Positions 27,444 through 35,716 of a stretch of DNA of 64,000 nt are shown one piece after another. The position numbers and the translations under genes are program-made. The notes under the pieces were generated by a model that worked only from the letters and a program-made list of their open reading frames with translations, was not told the DNA's origin and ran no database searches. The stretch comes from Actimicrobium sp034313845 (GTDB lineage Bacteria > Pseudomonadota > Gammaproteobacteria > Burkholderiales > Burkholderiaceae_D). Position 1 is the first letter of the stretch. Each line of letters opens with the position of its first letter. Location of the stretch: NCBI RefSeq assembly GCF_034313845.1, contig NZ_JAVIWN010000004.1; one strand, 5' to 3'.

Positions 27444-28435
27444 AACGCACCGCTCACCAGGGTACGGCCAGTGCCTACCGTGCGCCGCGCTGGCTGCCCG
27501 GCGGTCACGTGCAAACCATTTATCCGGCCAAATGCATTGCCACGCCGGCGACGCCGCTGCGGCGTGAACGCTGGAATGCACCCGATGGCGATTTCGTCGA
27601 TGTTGATTTTGTCGAAGGTCGTCCCGGCATGCCATTCGTGGTGCTGTTTCACGGCCTGGAAGGGTCGTCCAACAGTCATTACAGTCGTGCGCTGATGGCG
27701 CATCTGCACAGCCTGGGCTGGTCCGGTGCCGTCCCGCATTTTCGTGGTTGCTCGGGCGAGATGAATCTGGCACCGCGCTTTTATCATTCCGGCGACGCGA
27801 CCGAAATCGACTGGCTGCTGCGCCGCCTCAAGACCACTCCGGCTGCCACTGGTGCCAGTGATTACTTTGCAGTCGGCGTCTCGCTGGGTGGCAATGCGCT
27901 GCTGCGCTGGCTCGGCGAATCACAGCACAGTGCCGGCATCATCGATGCGGCCTGCGCGGTGTCGGCACCGCTTGATCTGGCCGCCGGCGGCGCGGCGCTG
28001 TCGTCCGGCTTCAACTTGATCTACACACGCATGTTCCTGCAAACCCTCAAGCCCAAGTGCTTGCAAAAACTGACGCAGTTTCCCGGCCTGTTCGATCGCG
28101 ACAAGCTGCTGGCCGCGCGTGACCTGTACGCGTTCGACAATATCGTCACCGCCCCGCTGCACGGCTATCGCGACACCAACGATTACTGGAACCGTGCCAG
28201 TGCGCGCCATGTACTGGGCGACATCACGATACCGACGCTGGTGCTCAATGCCCGCAATGATCCGTTTCTGCCGGCGCGCAATTTGCCCGCCCGCGCCGCT
28301 GCCGCCGTCACGCTCGAATATCCGGATACCGGTGGTCATGTCGGCTTCGCCGATGGCTCGCTGCCGGGTCGGCTCGACTGGCTGCCGCGCCGCATCGTTG
28401 ATTTTCTTCAGCACAGGAGTGCCGCACATGGATGA
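27440..28435 (+). CDS. alpha/beta hydrolase of the YheT family
   Basis: 331 aa if started at the TTG at 27440, which overlaps the preceding stop as TTGA. The protein then opens KRTAHQGTASAYRAPRWLPGGHVQTIYPA, the usual start of YheT-type hydrolases. VVLFHGLEGSSNSHYSRALM gives the oxyanion region, GVSLGGNALLRWLGE the nucleophile Ser, and later Asp and His (NARNDPFLPARNL, GGHVGFADG) complete the triad. No in-frame ATG fits. The substrate is unknown. It overlaps the next gene by 8 nt. Confidence 0.88.
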   Translation: MKRTAHQGTASAYRAPRWLPGGHVQTIYPAKCIATPATPLRRERWNAPDGDFVDVDFVEGRPGMPFVVLFHGLEGSSNSHYSRALMAHLHSLGWSGAVPHFRGCSGEMNLAPRFYHSGDATEIDWLLRRLKTTPAATGASDYFAVGVSLGGNALLRWLGESQHSAGIIDAACAVSAPLDLAAGGAALSSGFNLIYTRMFLQTLKPKCLQKLTQFPGLFDRDKLLAARDLYAFDNIVTAPLHGYRDTNDYWNRASARHVLGDITIPTLVLNARNDPFLPARNLPARAAAAVTLEYPDTGGHVGFADGSLPGRLDWLPRRIVDFLQHRSAAHG

Positions 28436-29027
28436 GATCGTTCGCAAGGCCATGGCCAAATGGCCAGAGGTACCGCATTGCTACGGCTGGCTCGCGCTCG
28501 ATGCGCGCGGCTACTGGCGCATGCGCGACGAAGCCGCGCAACAGGACAACCTGCCCGGTGACAAGATCGCTCATGTCGCGCTGCTGGCATTCATCAACCG
28601 CAATTATCTGCACGATGCGGCGGGCCGCTGGTATTTCCAGAACGGGCCGCAACGGGTGTACGTCAATCTCGAAGCAACGCCCTTCATCGCACGCACCGAT
28701 CCGCAACAGGGATTCGTGCTGCAGACCGGCACCGTGCTCGATCACATCCAGGCCGCCTGGCTGACCGACCAGGGCCAGCTGGTGCTGCAAGCCGGCGAGC
28801 AGGTGGCGCAAGTCGATGACCGCGACCTCGCGCTTTGCCTGGGACAATTGCGGAGCAATGGCATCGCCATCGATGACGAGGCACTACTGGAATGGCTGTC
28901 GCATCCGGTGCCGCCATCTGCCCTGATCTTGTCTTATCGTGACCAGCGAATCGTACTGGGCAGGCTAGCTGCCGATGCCTTGCCTGCCTATTTTGGTTTC
29001 GAGCCGTATCCGCACGCGCCCGTCTGA
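28428..29027 (+). CDS. conserved hypothetical cytoplasmic protein
   Basis: 199 aa, no signal or membrane segment. It starts MDEIVRKAMAKWPEVPHCYGWLALDARG behind AGGAG. The sequence is strand-rich (GYWRMRDE, RWYFQNGPQRVYVNLEATPF, GFVLQTGTVLDHIQAAW) and looks like a member of a small betaproteobacterial family often found next to a YheT-type hydrolase. I recognise the type but not a function. The 8-nt overlap with the hydrolase gene implies coupled translation. Confidence 0.75.
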   Translation: MDEIVRKAMAKWPEVPHCYGWLALDARGYWRMRDEAAQQDNLPGDKIAHVALLAFINRNYLHDAAGRWYFQNGPQRVYVNLEATPFIARTDPQQGFVLQTGTVLDHIQAAWLTDQGQLVLQAGEQVAQVDDRDLALCLGQLRSNGIAIDDEALLEWLSHPVPPSALILSYRDQRIVLGRLAADALPAYFGFEPYPHAPV

Positions 29028-29087
29028 GTTATTCTTTTTGGACAGCCGGATAGACCACTTTATCCCCACAATAAACATGGACTACTC

Positions 29088-29921
29088 ATGACGACCGCCA
29101 CCCGGATCCAATGCATCCAGAAAGTGCGGGACCTGCCTTCTCCGCCGTTGATCGTGATGGAGTTACTCAACATTGTCGATCAGGACAATCTTGATATCGC
29201 GATCCTGGCGGGCAAGGTATCGCAAGACATGGCCTTGACGGCCAAGACTTTGCGGCTGGCTAACTCCGCGTATTTCGCGACTTCGGTCAAGGTCACCACG
29301 ATCCATCAGGCCATCACGCTATTGGGCTTCCAGAATGTCCGCACGCTCATCACCAAGGCGGCACTGACCGGCTGCTTTCCGGAGCGCGTCTGCAAGGGCT
29401 TCGACCACGCCGTGTTCTGGCACCATTCGTGCGCAGCGGCGGAGGCGGCCGGCGTGCTGGCACGCCATGTCGGCATGCATCCGGATATCGCGATGACGGC
29501 GGCACTGTTGCATGACATCGGCCGGCTGGTGCTGGTGAGCTGCTTTCCTGACGAGTACGCCCGCGTACTGGTCCGCTACAACGACCCGGACCACCGCTGC
29601 GAACTCATCGATGCCGAGCGCGACATCCTCGACATCGACCATGCCGAAGCCGGTGAACTGCTGGCGATCAGCTGGAATTTTTCAGACACGATGCGTCTTG
29701 CCATTGCCGGCCACCATGAACCGGACCGGCAAGGTGTCGGCTTTCTGGCCGCGCTGGTCCATATTGCCAACGCCATCGTGCATCAGTTGGCGTCGAGCGA
29801 TGAAGGCCACGAACTGGCACCGTCGGTCTCGCAAACGGCATGGCAAGCGTTAAATCTGGACAATGAGGCATACGCCCGTATCTGCCAGGAGACGCAAGTT
29901 GCCATTGCCCGATTGCGCTAA
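29088..29921 (+). CDS. HDOD domain protein
   Basis: 277 aa covering one HDOD domain. It starts RIQCIQKVRDLPSPPLIVMELLNIVDQDNLDIAILAGKVSQDMALTAKTLRLANSAYF, the typical opening with the selected-phase segment. An HD-like TAALLHDIGRLVL follows near residues 140-152, then AGHHEPD. HDOD proteins are signalling adaptors often tied to c-di-GMP output, and a GGDEF/EAL protein lies 20 kb upstream; no direct link is shown. No GGDEF, EAL or receiver domain is attached. Confidence 0.9.
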   Translation: MTTATRIQCIQKVRDLPSPPLIVMELLNIVDQDNLDIAILAGKVSQDMALTAKTLRLANSAYFATSVKVTTIHQAITLLGFQNVRTLITKAALTGCFPERVCKGFDHAVFWHHSCAAAEAAGVLARHVGMHPDIAMTAALLHDIGRLVLVSCFPDEYARVLVRYNDPDHRCELIDAERDILDIDHAEAGELLAISWNFSDTMRLAIAGHHEPDRQGVGFLAALVHIANAIVHQLASSDEGHELAPSVSQTAWQALNLDNEAYARICQETQVAIARLR

Positions 29922-29984
29922 GCGCGGACCGTGGTCCGGCGTGGGGTTGGTGGTAGACTGGCACACACTTTTCGCGGAGCCATC

Positions 29985-30329
29985 ATGCGTTTTTATCGCC
30001 CCCTGATCTTGCTGGTATTGACGCTGACGACCCTGTCTGCGCTGGCTTTCGAGCGTCCGTTTCCGGGCAACGCCCATCGCGCCAGTCTGGTCATCACCGA
30101 CTATCCGCAAGTGCAGGTTGACGGCAAAGCGACACGACTGACGAACGGGGCGCGTATCTGGAGCACCGATAACCTGACCGTGATCCCGAACACACTGGGC
30201 AGCAGCGCGCACATCGTCAACTACACCACCGACATCGACGGCGCGATCGACCGGGTCTGGCTGCTCAGTGATGCTGAAGCCGCCGCACCGCCGCCCGACA
30301 AAACCACTTCACCAAGCCAGAATCAATAA
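29985..30329 (+). CDS. hypothetical secreted protein
   Basis: 114 aa with a clear signal peptide, MRFYRPLILLVLTLTTLSALA, cleaved before FERPFPG. The mature part is about 90 residues of likely beta-structure (LVITDYPQVQVDGKATRLTNGARIWSTDNL) and a Pro/Ser-rich tail. The ATG at 29985 is chosen because it starts the signal. Its stop overlaps the miaB start by 1 nt, so the two are probably co-transcribed. Function unknown. Confidence 0.75.
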   Translation: MRFYRPLILLVLTLTTLSALAFERPFPGNAHRASLVITDYPQVQVDGKATRLTNGARIWSTDNLTVIPNTLGSSAHIVNYTTDIDGAIDRVWLLSDAEAAAPPPDKTTSPSQNQ

Positions 30330-31708
30330 TGCAGAAAAAAGTATTCATCAAGACCTTCGGCTGCCAGATGAACGAGTACGACTCGGACAAAATGGCAGAC
30401 GTGCTCAACGCCACGCACGGCATGATCAAGACCGACACGCCCGAAGATGCCGACGTGATCTTGCTCAACACCTGTTCGGTGCGCGAGAAAGCCCAGGAAA
30501 AAGTCTTCTCCGATCTTGGCCGCATCCGCGAACTCAAACTGCTCAAGCCAGACCTGGTCATCGGTGTCGGTGGCTGTGTCGCGTCGCAGGAAGGCGCGGC
30601 GATCATCAAGCGCGCACCGTATGTCGACGTCGTGTTCGGTCCGCAAACGCTGCACCGCTTGCCCGCGCTGATTGATCAGCGCCGCGCATCCGGCCAGGCG
30701 CAGGTCGATATCAGCTTCCCCGAAATCGAAAAATTCGACCACCTGCCACCGGCGCGGGTGGATGGCGTCACCGCTTTCGTGTCGATCATGGAAGGCTGCA
30801 GCAAATACTGCAGCTATTGCGTGGTGCCGTACACCCGTGGCGAAGAAGTCTCGCGCCGCTTCGATGACGTGCTGGTCGAAGTGGCCGGGCTGGCCGCCCA
30901 AGGCGTCAAGGAAATCACGCTGCTGGGTCAGAACGTCAATGCGTTTCGCGGCGTGATGGCCGATGGCGAGATCGCCGACTTTGCGCTGCTCATCGAATTC
31001 ATCGCCGAGATCGAGGGCATCGAACGCATCCGCTTCGTCACCAGTCATCCGAAAGAATTCAGCCAGCGCCTCATCGATGCGTATGCCAAAGTACCGAAAC
31101 TGGTCGACCATCTATACCTGCCGGCACAGCACGGTTCGGACCGCGTCCTGATGGCCATGAAGCGCGGCTACACCGCCCTCGAATACAAGTCGATCATCCG
31201 TCGCCTGCGCGCAGTGCGGCCGAACATCGCGATTTCGTCGGACTTCATCGTCGGCTTCCCCGGCGAGACCGACGCCGACTTCGAGGCGATGATGAAACTG
31301 ATCGACGACATCGGTTACGACAATAGCTTCAGCTTCATCTTCAGCCCGCGTCCTGGCACGCCGGCTGCCACACTCGAAGACGACACGCCGCATGCCGTCA
31401 AGCTGGCCCGATTGCAGCGACTGCAAGCCGTGATCGATGCCAACACCCGGCGCTACAGCGAAGCGATGGTCGGCCAGGTGGTACGCGTACTGGTCGAAGG
31501 TCCGTCGAAAAAAGATGCCGGCGATTTGCAGGGTCGCGCCGAGAACAACCGCGTCGTCAACTTTGCCGCCGGAACCGACGGTGCCAGTCTGATCGGCCAG
31601 CTGCTCGACCTGACCATTACCCACAGCTTCGGCTATTCGCTGCGCGGCGAACTGGTCGTCGCTGACAACGCCTCCCCATTGCAGACTCCTCACCAAAGAA
31701 CCGCTTGA
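30329..31708 (+). CDS. miaB: tRNA-2-methylthio-N6-dimethylallyladenosine synthase MiaB
   Basis: 459 aa radical-SAM methylthiotransferase. The N-terminal MTTase domain has FGCQMNEYDSD (Cys11) and LNTCSVREKAQEKV. The radical-SAM cluster site is CSKYCSYC with Cys157, Cys161 and Cys164. A C-terminal TRAM domain follows (RVLVEGPSKKDAGDLQGRAENNRVVNF). It adds the 2-methylthio group to i6A37 of tRNAs. It heads the miaB-phoH-ybeY cluster and ends in a TTGA overlap with phoH. Confidence 0.97.
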   Translation: MQKKVFIKTFGCQMNEYDSDKMADVLNATHGMIKTDTPEDADVILLNTCSVREKAQEKVFSDLGRIRELKLLKPDLVIGVGGCVASQEGAAIIKRAPYVDVVFGPQTLHRLPALIDQRRASGQAQVDISFPEIEKFDHLPPARVDGVTAFVSIMEGCSKYCSYCVVPYTRGEEVSRRFDDVLVEVAGLAAQGVKEITLLGQNVNAFRGVMADGEIADFALLIEFIAEIEGIERIRFVTSHPKEFSQRLIDAYAKVPKLVDHLYLPAQHGSDRVLMAMKRGYTALEYKSIIRRLRAVRPNIAISSDFIVGFPGETDADFEAMMKLIDDIGYDNSFSFIFSPRPGTPAATLEDDTPHAVKLARLQRLQAVIDANTRRYSEAMVGQVVRVLVEGPSKKDAGDLQGRAENNRVVNFAAGTDGASLIGQLLDLTITHSFGYSLRGELVVADNASPLQTPHQRTA

Positions 31709-32787
31709 AAACTCGCTCCCCCGCCGAACCGCTGTACTTCATCCCCGAGCCGCTCGATAACAAGCGACTCGCCCATCTGTGCGGTCCGATGGATGAAAAC
31801 CTGCGCCAGATTTCCTCCGCGCTCGACGTCACCATCTTCCGCCGCGGCGAACGCTTCATCGTCGGCGGCCGCAATGCCGAGCGGGCCACCGCCTTGCTGG
31901 CGCAGTTTTATGCGATTGCCGACAAGGTTGTCTCGATCGAGGATGTCCAGCTCGCCGTGGTCGAACAGCGCGCCGGCATGGCGTTCGCCGAAGTCCCGGC
32001 GGCAACGCTGAAACCGCTGCGTGGTGCCGCCAGGAAAAAAGCGCTGGAGCTGGTCGAGGTCAATGCCGATATCGCACCGGCGGAAGGTCCGACGCTCAAG
32101 ACGCGTCGCACTGACTTGCGCGGTCGCACACCGAACCAGTTGGCGTATCTGAAGGCCATTCTTGACCATGACATCACCTTCGGCGTCGGTCCGGCCGGCA
32201 CCGGCAAAACCTACCTGGCGGTAGCCTGTGCAGTCGATGCGCTCGAACGCGATGTCGTCAAGCGCATCGTGCTGACCCGCCCTGCTGTCGAAGCTGGCGA
32301 ACGGCTCGGTTTTCTGCCGGGCGATCTGGCCCAGAAAGTCGATCCCTATCTGCGCCCGCTGTATGACGCACTGTACGATTTGCTCGGCCACGACCGCACC
32401 CAGAAAATGTTTGAAAAACAGGCGATCGAAATCGCACCGCTGGCCTACATGCGCGGTCGCACGCTCAACCATGCCTTCGTGATCCTCGATGAAGCGCAGA
32501 ACACGACGCCGGAACAAATGAAGATGTTCCTGACCCGGATCGGCTTCGGCAGCAAGGCCGTGGTGACCGGCGACATTACGCAGATTGATTTGCAGAGTAC
32601 GCAAAAAAGCGGACTGATCGACGCCATCGACGTCCTCGACAACATCCGCGGCATCGCGTTCACGCGCTTCAATAGCGCCGACGTCGTGCGCCATCCGCTG
32701 GTGGCACGCATCGTCGATGCCTACGAAGCCGCCAGCGCACCAACGCCCCTGAAAAAACCAGCGAGCCGTCTTGTCCCAAAAAAATAA
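31705..32787 (+). CDS. ybeZ: PhoH family ATPase (YbeZ-like)
   Basis: 360 aa P-loop protein. Walker A is GPAGTGKTYLA (residues about 165-175) and Walker B HAFVILDEAQNTTPEQMKMFLTRIG; an N-terminal KH-like part (FIPEPLDNKRLAHLCGPMDENLRQI) precedes them. YbeZ proteins act with YbeY in rRNA handling. The start is a TTG at 31705 that overlaps the miaB stop; it gives the family's usual N-terminus, and the first in-frame ATG is 28 codons later. It overlaps ybeY by 17 nt. Confidence 0.93.
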   Translation: MKTRSPAEPLYFIPEPLDNKRLAHLCGPMDENLRQISSALDVTIFRRGERFIVGGRNAERATALLAQFYAIADKVVSIEDVQLAVVEQRAGMAFAEVPAATLKPLRGAARKKALELVEVNADIAPAEGPTLKTRRTDLRGRTPNQLAYLKAILDHDITFGVGPAGTGKTYLAVACAVDALERDVVKRIVLTRPAVEAGERLGFLPGDLAQKVDPYLRPLYDALYDLLGHDRTQKMFEKQAIEIAPLAYMRGRTLNHAFVILDEAQNTTPEQMKMFLTRIGFGSKAVVTGDITQIDLQSTQKSGLIDAIDVLDNIRGIAFTRFNSADVVRHPLVARIVDAYEAASAPTPLKKPASRLVPKK

Positions 32788-33235
32788 ACTCGCGTTATCA
32801 GTCCAGTACCCGGACCCATGCCTGGCCACCATCGTGACCCGGCCGCTGGTACGACGCTGGGTGCAAGCGGCGCTGTTCGCGCCGGCCGAACTGACGGTAC
32901 GTTTCGTCGACAGCGAAGAAGGCCGCAGCCTCAATCGCGATTACCGCAGCAAGGATTACGCCACCAACGTACTGACCTTCGCCTACAACGACGGTGACGA
33001 TAATCCTGACGACGACATCACCCGCGCCGACCTGATCCTGTGCACCGACGTGCTGCAGTCCGAAGCACTGGCACAGAACAAACCGCTACTCGCCCATGCC
33101 GCCCATCTGGTCGTGCACGGCGTGATGCACGCGCAAGGCTACGACCACGAAACAGAGGTCGAGGCCGACGAAATGGAAGCGCTTGAAATCGAGGTACTGG
33201 CGAAGCTGGGGTTTGGGAATCCGTATCTGGAGTAG
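32771..33235 (+). CDS. ybeY: endoribonuclease YbeY
   Basis: 154 aa metalloprotein. The zinc-binding motif HLVVHGVMHAQGYDH (H-x3-H-x5-H) is complete, and LNRDYRSKDYATNVLTFAY precedes it as in all YbeY. It takes part in 16S rRNA 3'-end maturation and ribosome quality control. The start is a TTG at 32771 inside phoH; no ATG is usable before the active site. In relatives ybeX (corC) and lnt usually follow; here a repeat-bearing region and an MNT/HEPN cassette follow instead. Confidence 0.95.
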   Translation: MSQKNKLALSVQYPDPCLATIVTRPLVRRWVQAALFAPAELTVRFVDSEEGRSLNRDYRSKDYATNVLTFAYNDGDDNPDDDITRADLILCTDVLQSEALAQNKPLLAHAAHLVVHGVMHAQGYDHETEVEADEMEALEIEVLAKLGFGNPYLE

Positions 33236-33305
33236 CTTGGATTGGGTGTGAAAGTGTATTTGTAGAGAGCATCAGGATGCGCTGTTATCGTCGCAACAGG
33301 TAGGG

Positions 33306-33330
33306 TGCAACAACCGAAGGGCATTGCACC
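33306..33330 (-). repeat. inverted copy of dispersed repeat core
   Basis: Reverse complement of the core of the 43-bp repeats at 33419 and 34847 (GGTGCAATGCCCTTCGGTTR), with one mismatch. It is preceded by GTAGG, as is usual for this kind of dispersed palindromic element. Confidence 0.8.
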
Positions 33331-33418
33331 CCGCGCACTGCAGGCACTAATTTTTCCACCGCTCCGAAATGCGAGAAGCACCAGGCTCAATCCTCATCGA
33401 GCACCGATAGGCTACGCA

Positions 33419-33461
33419 ACCGCAGTCAGTCCATTTGGTGCAATGCCCTTCGGTTATTGCA
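33419..33461 (+). repeat. 43-bp direct repeat, left copy flanking the MNT/HEPN cassette
   Basis: Begins ACCGCAGTCAGTCCATTT and ends GGTTATTGCA. It differs from the copy at 34847-34889 at one position (T/C at base 18). Confidence 0.9.
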
Positions 33462-33563
33462 CTCTGCGGGTTTGTGGCTGCCTTAGGGCGAGCACAATAA
33501 CCTTGTGCTTTCCCAACCGGGCTGTACCCATTACCAACGCTGATGCAGTCACTGTTTTGCCCA

Positions 33564-33995
33564 TCATTCCGGACGCTCCCACGCCTGGACCGCCGCAATC
33601 AACGTGTCGACATGTTCGATCAGTTCGGCGACGAACCCGGCCGTCACATCCAGGTCGCCTTCATATTCGGCAAGGTTACGTTTGTTGTGTGCCTGGCTGA
33701 GCAGCAACCACTGTGCGGGTTTGAAGCCAAGCGTGTGCTCCAGGCACTGGAACACCAAATAGCGATTGTCGCTACGGTACCCATGAGCCCGCAACGCGGA
33801 AAGTGCGGCAGCATGCGCGGCATTGTAAGCAAGGTCAAAGCGGCTTTCCAGCGCAAGCGACGTTTGCCGTGCATCGCGCAGAAGCACCGTGGCCGAACGC
33901 AGTAATCCTGTGCGTTCCCGCGCGTCAGGCGGTTCCGCCTTCAGTTTTCCGATCCGCGCCAGATTCGCCAGCGCTGCCAAGTGAGGAGATGTCAT
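33564..33995 (-). CDS. HEPN-domain protein, putative toxin of an MNT/HEPN pair
   Basis: 143 aa, all-helical, starting MTSPHLAALANLARIGKL behind AAAGGATCC. HEPN pattern: FDLAYNAAHAAALSALRAHGYRS in the middle and AHNKRNLAEYEGDLD near residues 102-116. HEPN ribonucleases usually have R-x4-6-H; here RN (106-107) is followed by Glu-Tyr (110-111) with no His, so either this is the variant class or it is not a ribonuclease. It overlaps the upstream nucleotidyltransferase gene by 71 nt, and no later start codon removes that overlap. The pair looks like a toxin-antitoxin-type module. Confidence 0.78.
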   Translation of the reverse strand: MTSPHLAALANLARIGKLKAEPPDARERTGLLRSATVLLRDARQTSLALESRFDLAYNAAHAAALSALRAHGYRSDNRYLVFQCLEHTLGFKPAQWLLLSQAHNKRNLAEYEGDLDVTAGFVAELIEHVDTLIAAVQAWERPE

Positions 33996-34575
33996 GTTCG
34001 GATCCTTTAACAAAGATTTTTGGCTGCGCCAGCACCCGCGACATGAAGGCCGCACCGTCGCTGATGCGTTGCGCGAATTCGTCTGTCGTGTAATAGGTCG
34101 GATTGATGATCCGTCCCAATTGGCCCTGCGCCGGCAATAGTGCTTCGAGCAGCGCTGTATGGGATGGCAACGTACCCACCACCATCAGATCCACATCGCT
34201 GGCGGCGTGCTCGGTGCCCTTGGCCATCGAGCCGTACACGAAGGCTATTTGCACGTCCGGCCACAACGACTGCAGCGCATCGTGCAGGACATCGGCAACG
34301 CCGAAGGTTTTGAGAATGAGGGAGCGTAACTCCGGAAAGATCGGTGCGTCAGCATTAGCCTGATAGTGTTTTTGATTGCCAACGCGCCGCACTGTTACCA
34401 GGCCGCTGGACTCCAGTCGTGCCAGCTCGCGCTGGACCGCACCGGACCCGGATCCGGCCAAACTGATGATTTCATTACCGTAGAACGAACGCTGCGCCTG
34501 GCCAAAGAGCAGTGCCAGCACGCGTTGCTGCGTCTTCGTAAAAAGTGTATCTGCATAAGTGCCCATGAGAGGCAT
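33925..34575 (-). CDS. nucleotidyltransferase (MNT) with N-terminal winged helix, putative antitoxin
   Basis: 216 aa. Residues about 8-75 form a winged helix-turn-helix (TKTQQRVLALLFGQAQRSFYGNEIISLAGSGSGAVQRELARLESSGLV). The MNT domain follows with the full GSx10DxD motif (G115-S116, D127, D129). MNT antitoxins of the MntA type inactivate HEPN toxins by adding AMP; the fused DNA-binding domain suggests it also represses its own promoter. A perfect 14-bp palindrome lies 20 bp upstream. ATG 34575 is chosen; ATG 34566 and TTG 34587 are alternatives. Confidence 0.82.
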   Translation of the reverse strand: MPLMGTYADTLFTKTQQRVLALLFGQAQRSFYGNEIISLAGSGSGAVQRELARLESSGLVTVRRVGNQKHYQANADAPIFPELRSLILKTFGVADVLHDALQSLWPDVQIAFVYGSMAKGTEHAASDVDLMVVGTLPSHTALLEALLPAQGQLGRIINPTYYTTDEFAQRISDGAAFMSRVLAQPKIFVKGSEHDISSLGSAGESGADRKTEGGTA

Positions 34576-34594
34576 GATATTACCCAAAACAGGT

Positions 34595-34608
34595 ATTTGC
34601 TAGCAAAT
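34595..34608. promoter_or_regulatory. candidate operator for the MNT/HEPN operon
   Basis: Perfect palindrome ATTTGCTAGCAAAT located 20 bp before the MNT start codon, in the position expected for an autorepressor site bound by the winged-helix domain. Confidence 0.5.
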
Positions 34609-34846
34609 TCTGTGACATCGATTTTCCTTTACAAAAGTACATCCCCTTGGAAAAATCGTGTGCATTTAAAAAATATCAGTACCCAATACGAGTATTTAAA
34701 TACCTTAATCGGGATCGAACACACGCTCAGTTTTACAGGCTGCAAAATATTATTTATGTAATTCTTTTGTATAGATAGGGATGCACTCTTTTTAGCAATG
34801 GTGTATCGACCGGTTTGGCCATGGCGGAGTATCTCCAAAATCAGCT
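34609..34846. other. AT-rich intergenic segment, no gene
   Basis: About 240 bp that are much more AT-rich than the neighbours (runs such as CATTTAAAAAATATC and TTATTTATGTAATTC). No coding frame is convincing. It should contain the MNT/HEPN promoter, and its composition suggests foreign origin with the cassette. Confidence 0.6.
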
Positions 34847-34889
34847 ACCGCAGTCAGTCCATTCGGTGCAATGCCCTTCGGTTATTGCA
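34847..34889 (+). repeat. 43-bp direct repeat, right copy flanking the MNT/HEPN cassette
   Basis: Matches 33419-33461 at 42 of 43 positions in the same orientation. The two copies bracket exactly the MNT/HEPN genes plus the AT-rich segment (1,428 bp repeat to repeat). Confidence 0.9.
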
Positions 34890-34921
34890 TCCTACGCGAA
34901 TAAACAATGGTCTCGCGCCTA

Positions 34922-35716
34922 TCACGTCGCCATCGCCCGTCGCAACTGCTCGACCAGTTCAATCAATCGCGGCCGCACTTCCTGCACCAGGAAATCCGCC
35001 GACAGCGTGAACGCCGGACCACCGCAATTGATGCTGACCGGCGTGCTGCCATCGGGCGGACGAAACGCGATCGCAATCGCATTGACACCCGGTTGCCAGT
35101 CACCGATCGAGGTGCAGCAACCGAACTCCCGATATTCGTCGAGCGCGCGCTGTACGCTTTCCTGCAGCACCGGCCAACCTTGCTCGTCGAGTTCGCGCGC
35201 CCGCGCCAGCAAGTCGTTGCGCTCGCCCTGCGGCGCGACCGCCAGATAGGCCCGTCCCATCGCCGTACTGACCAGCGGAATGCGCGAGCCGACATCGAGG
35301 CTCAGCGTCAGCGCGGCCTGACTGCGACAGTTCTCGATATAAATCATGCTGAGCCGATCCCGCATGCCCAGCGAGACCATCGAATGCGAAAAATCCGCCA
35401 GCTGCTGCATCGCCGGACGCGCCAGCTGACGCACATCGAGCCGGCTCAGCATCGCGCTGCCGAGTGACAGCGTGGCGGTACCGAGACGATACTTACCAGA
35501 CTCATCATCGAATTGCAGGTAGCCTAATTTGGTCAGCGTGTAGGTCAGGCGCGACACCGTCGACTTCGGCAGCTTGCTGCGCTCGGCCAGTTCCTGATTG
35601 CCCAGCATCTTGTCACCGGAACGAAAGCACGCCAGCAACTCCAGTCCGCGCGCCAGTGCTGTCACGAAGTGACGGTCTTCCTTGACCACGACGGGCCTGC
35701 CGACCAACTTACTCAT
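34922..35716 (-). CDS. IclR family transcriptional regulator
   Basis: 264 aa. The N-terminal winged helix-turn-helix reads FVTALARGLELLACFRSGDKMLGNQELAERSKLPKSTVSRLTYTLTKLGYLQ; the C-terminal IclR effector domain includes LVSTAMGRAYLAVAPQGER and AIAIAFRPPDGSTPVSINCGG. It overlaps the CoA-ligase gene by 8 nt (ATGAGTAA), so it is co-transcribed with it. Two copies of an IclR-like palindrome lie at the divergent promoters upstream of that ligase gene. The effector is probably an acid or CoA ester of the linked pathway (inference). Confidence 0.93.
   Translation of the reverse strand: MSKLVGRPVVVKEDRHFVTALARGLELLACFRSGDKMLGNQELAERSKLPKSTVSRLTYTLTKLGYLQFDDESGKYRLGTATLSLGSAMLSRLDVRQLARPAMQQLADFSHSMVSLGMRDRLSMIYIENCRSQAALTLSLDVGSRIPLVSTAMGRAYLAVAPQGERNDLLARARELDEQGWPVLQESVQRALDEYREFGCCTSIGDWQPGVNAIAIAFRPPDGSTPVSINCGGPAFTLSADFLVQEVRPRLIELVEQLRRAMAT

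Larger units (their letters stand above)
33236..33563. other. intergenic region with dispersed repeats, no gene
   Basis: No convincing coding frame. It holds an inverted pair of a 25-bp sequence (33306-33330 and 33437-33461) that could fold into a large stem around about 105 nt. The right part belongs to a longer repeat found again at 34847. The region separates core genes from the MNT/HEPN pair. Confidence 0.7.
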
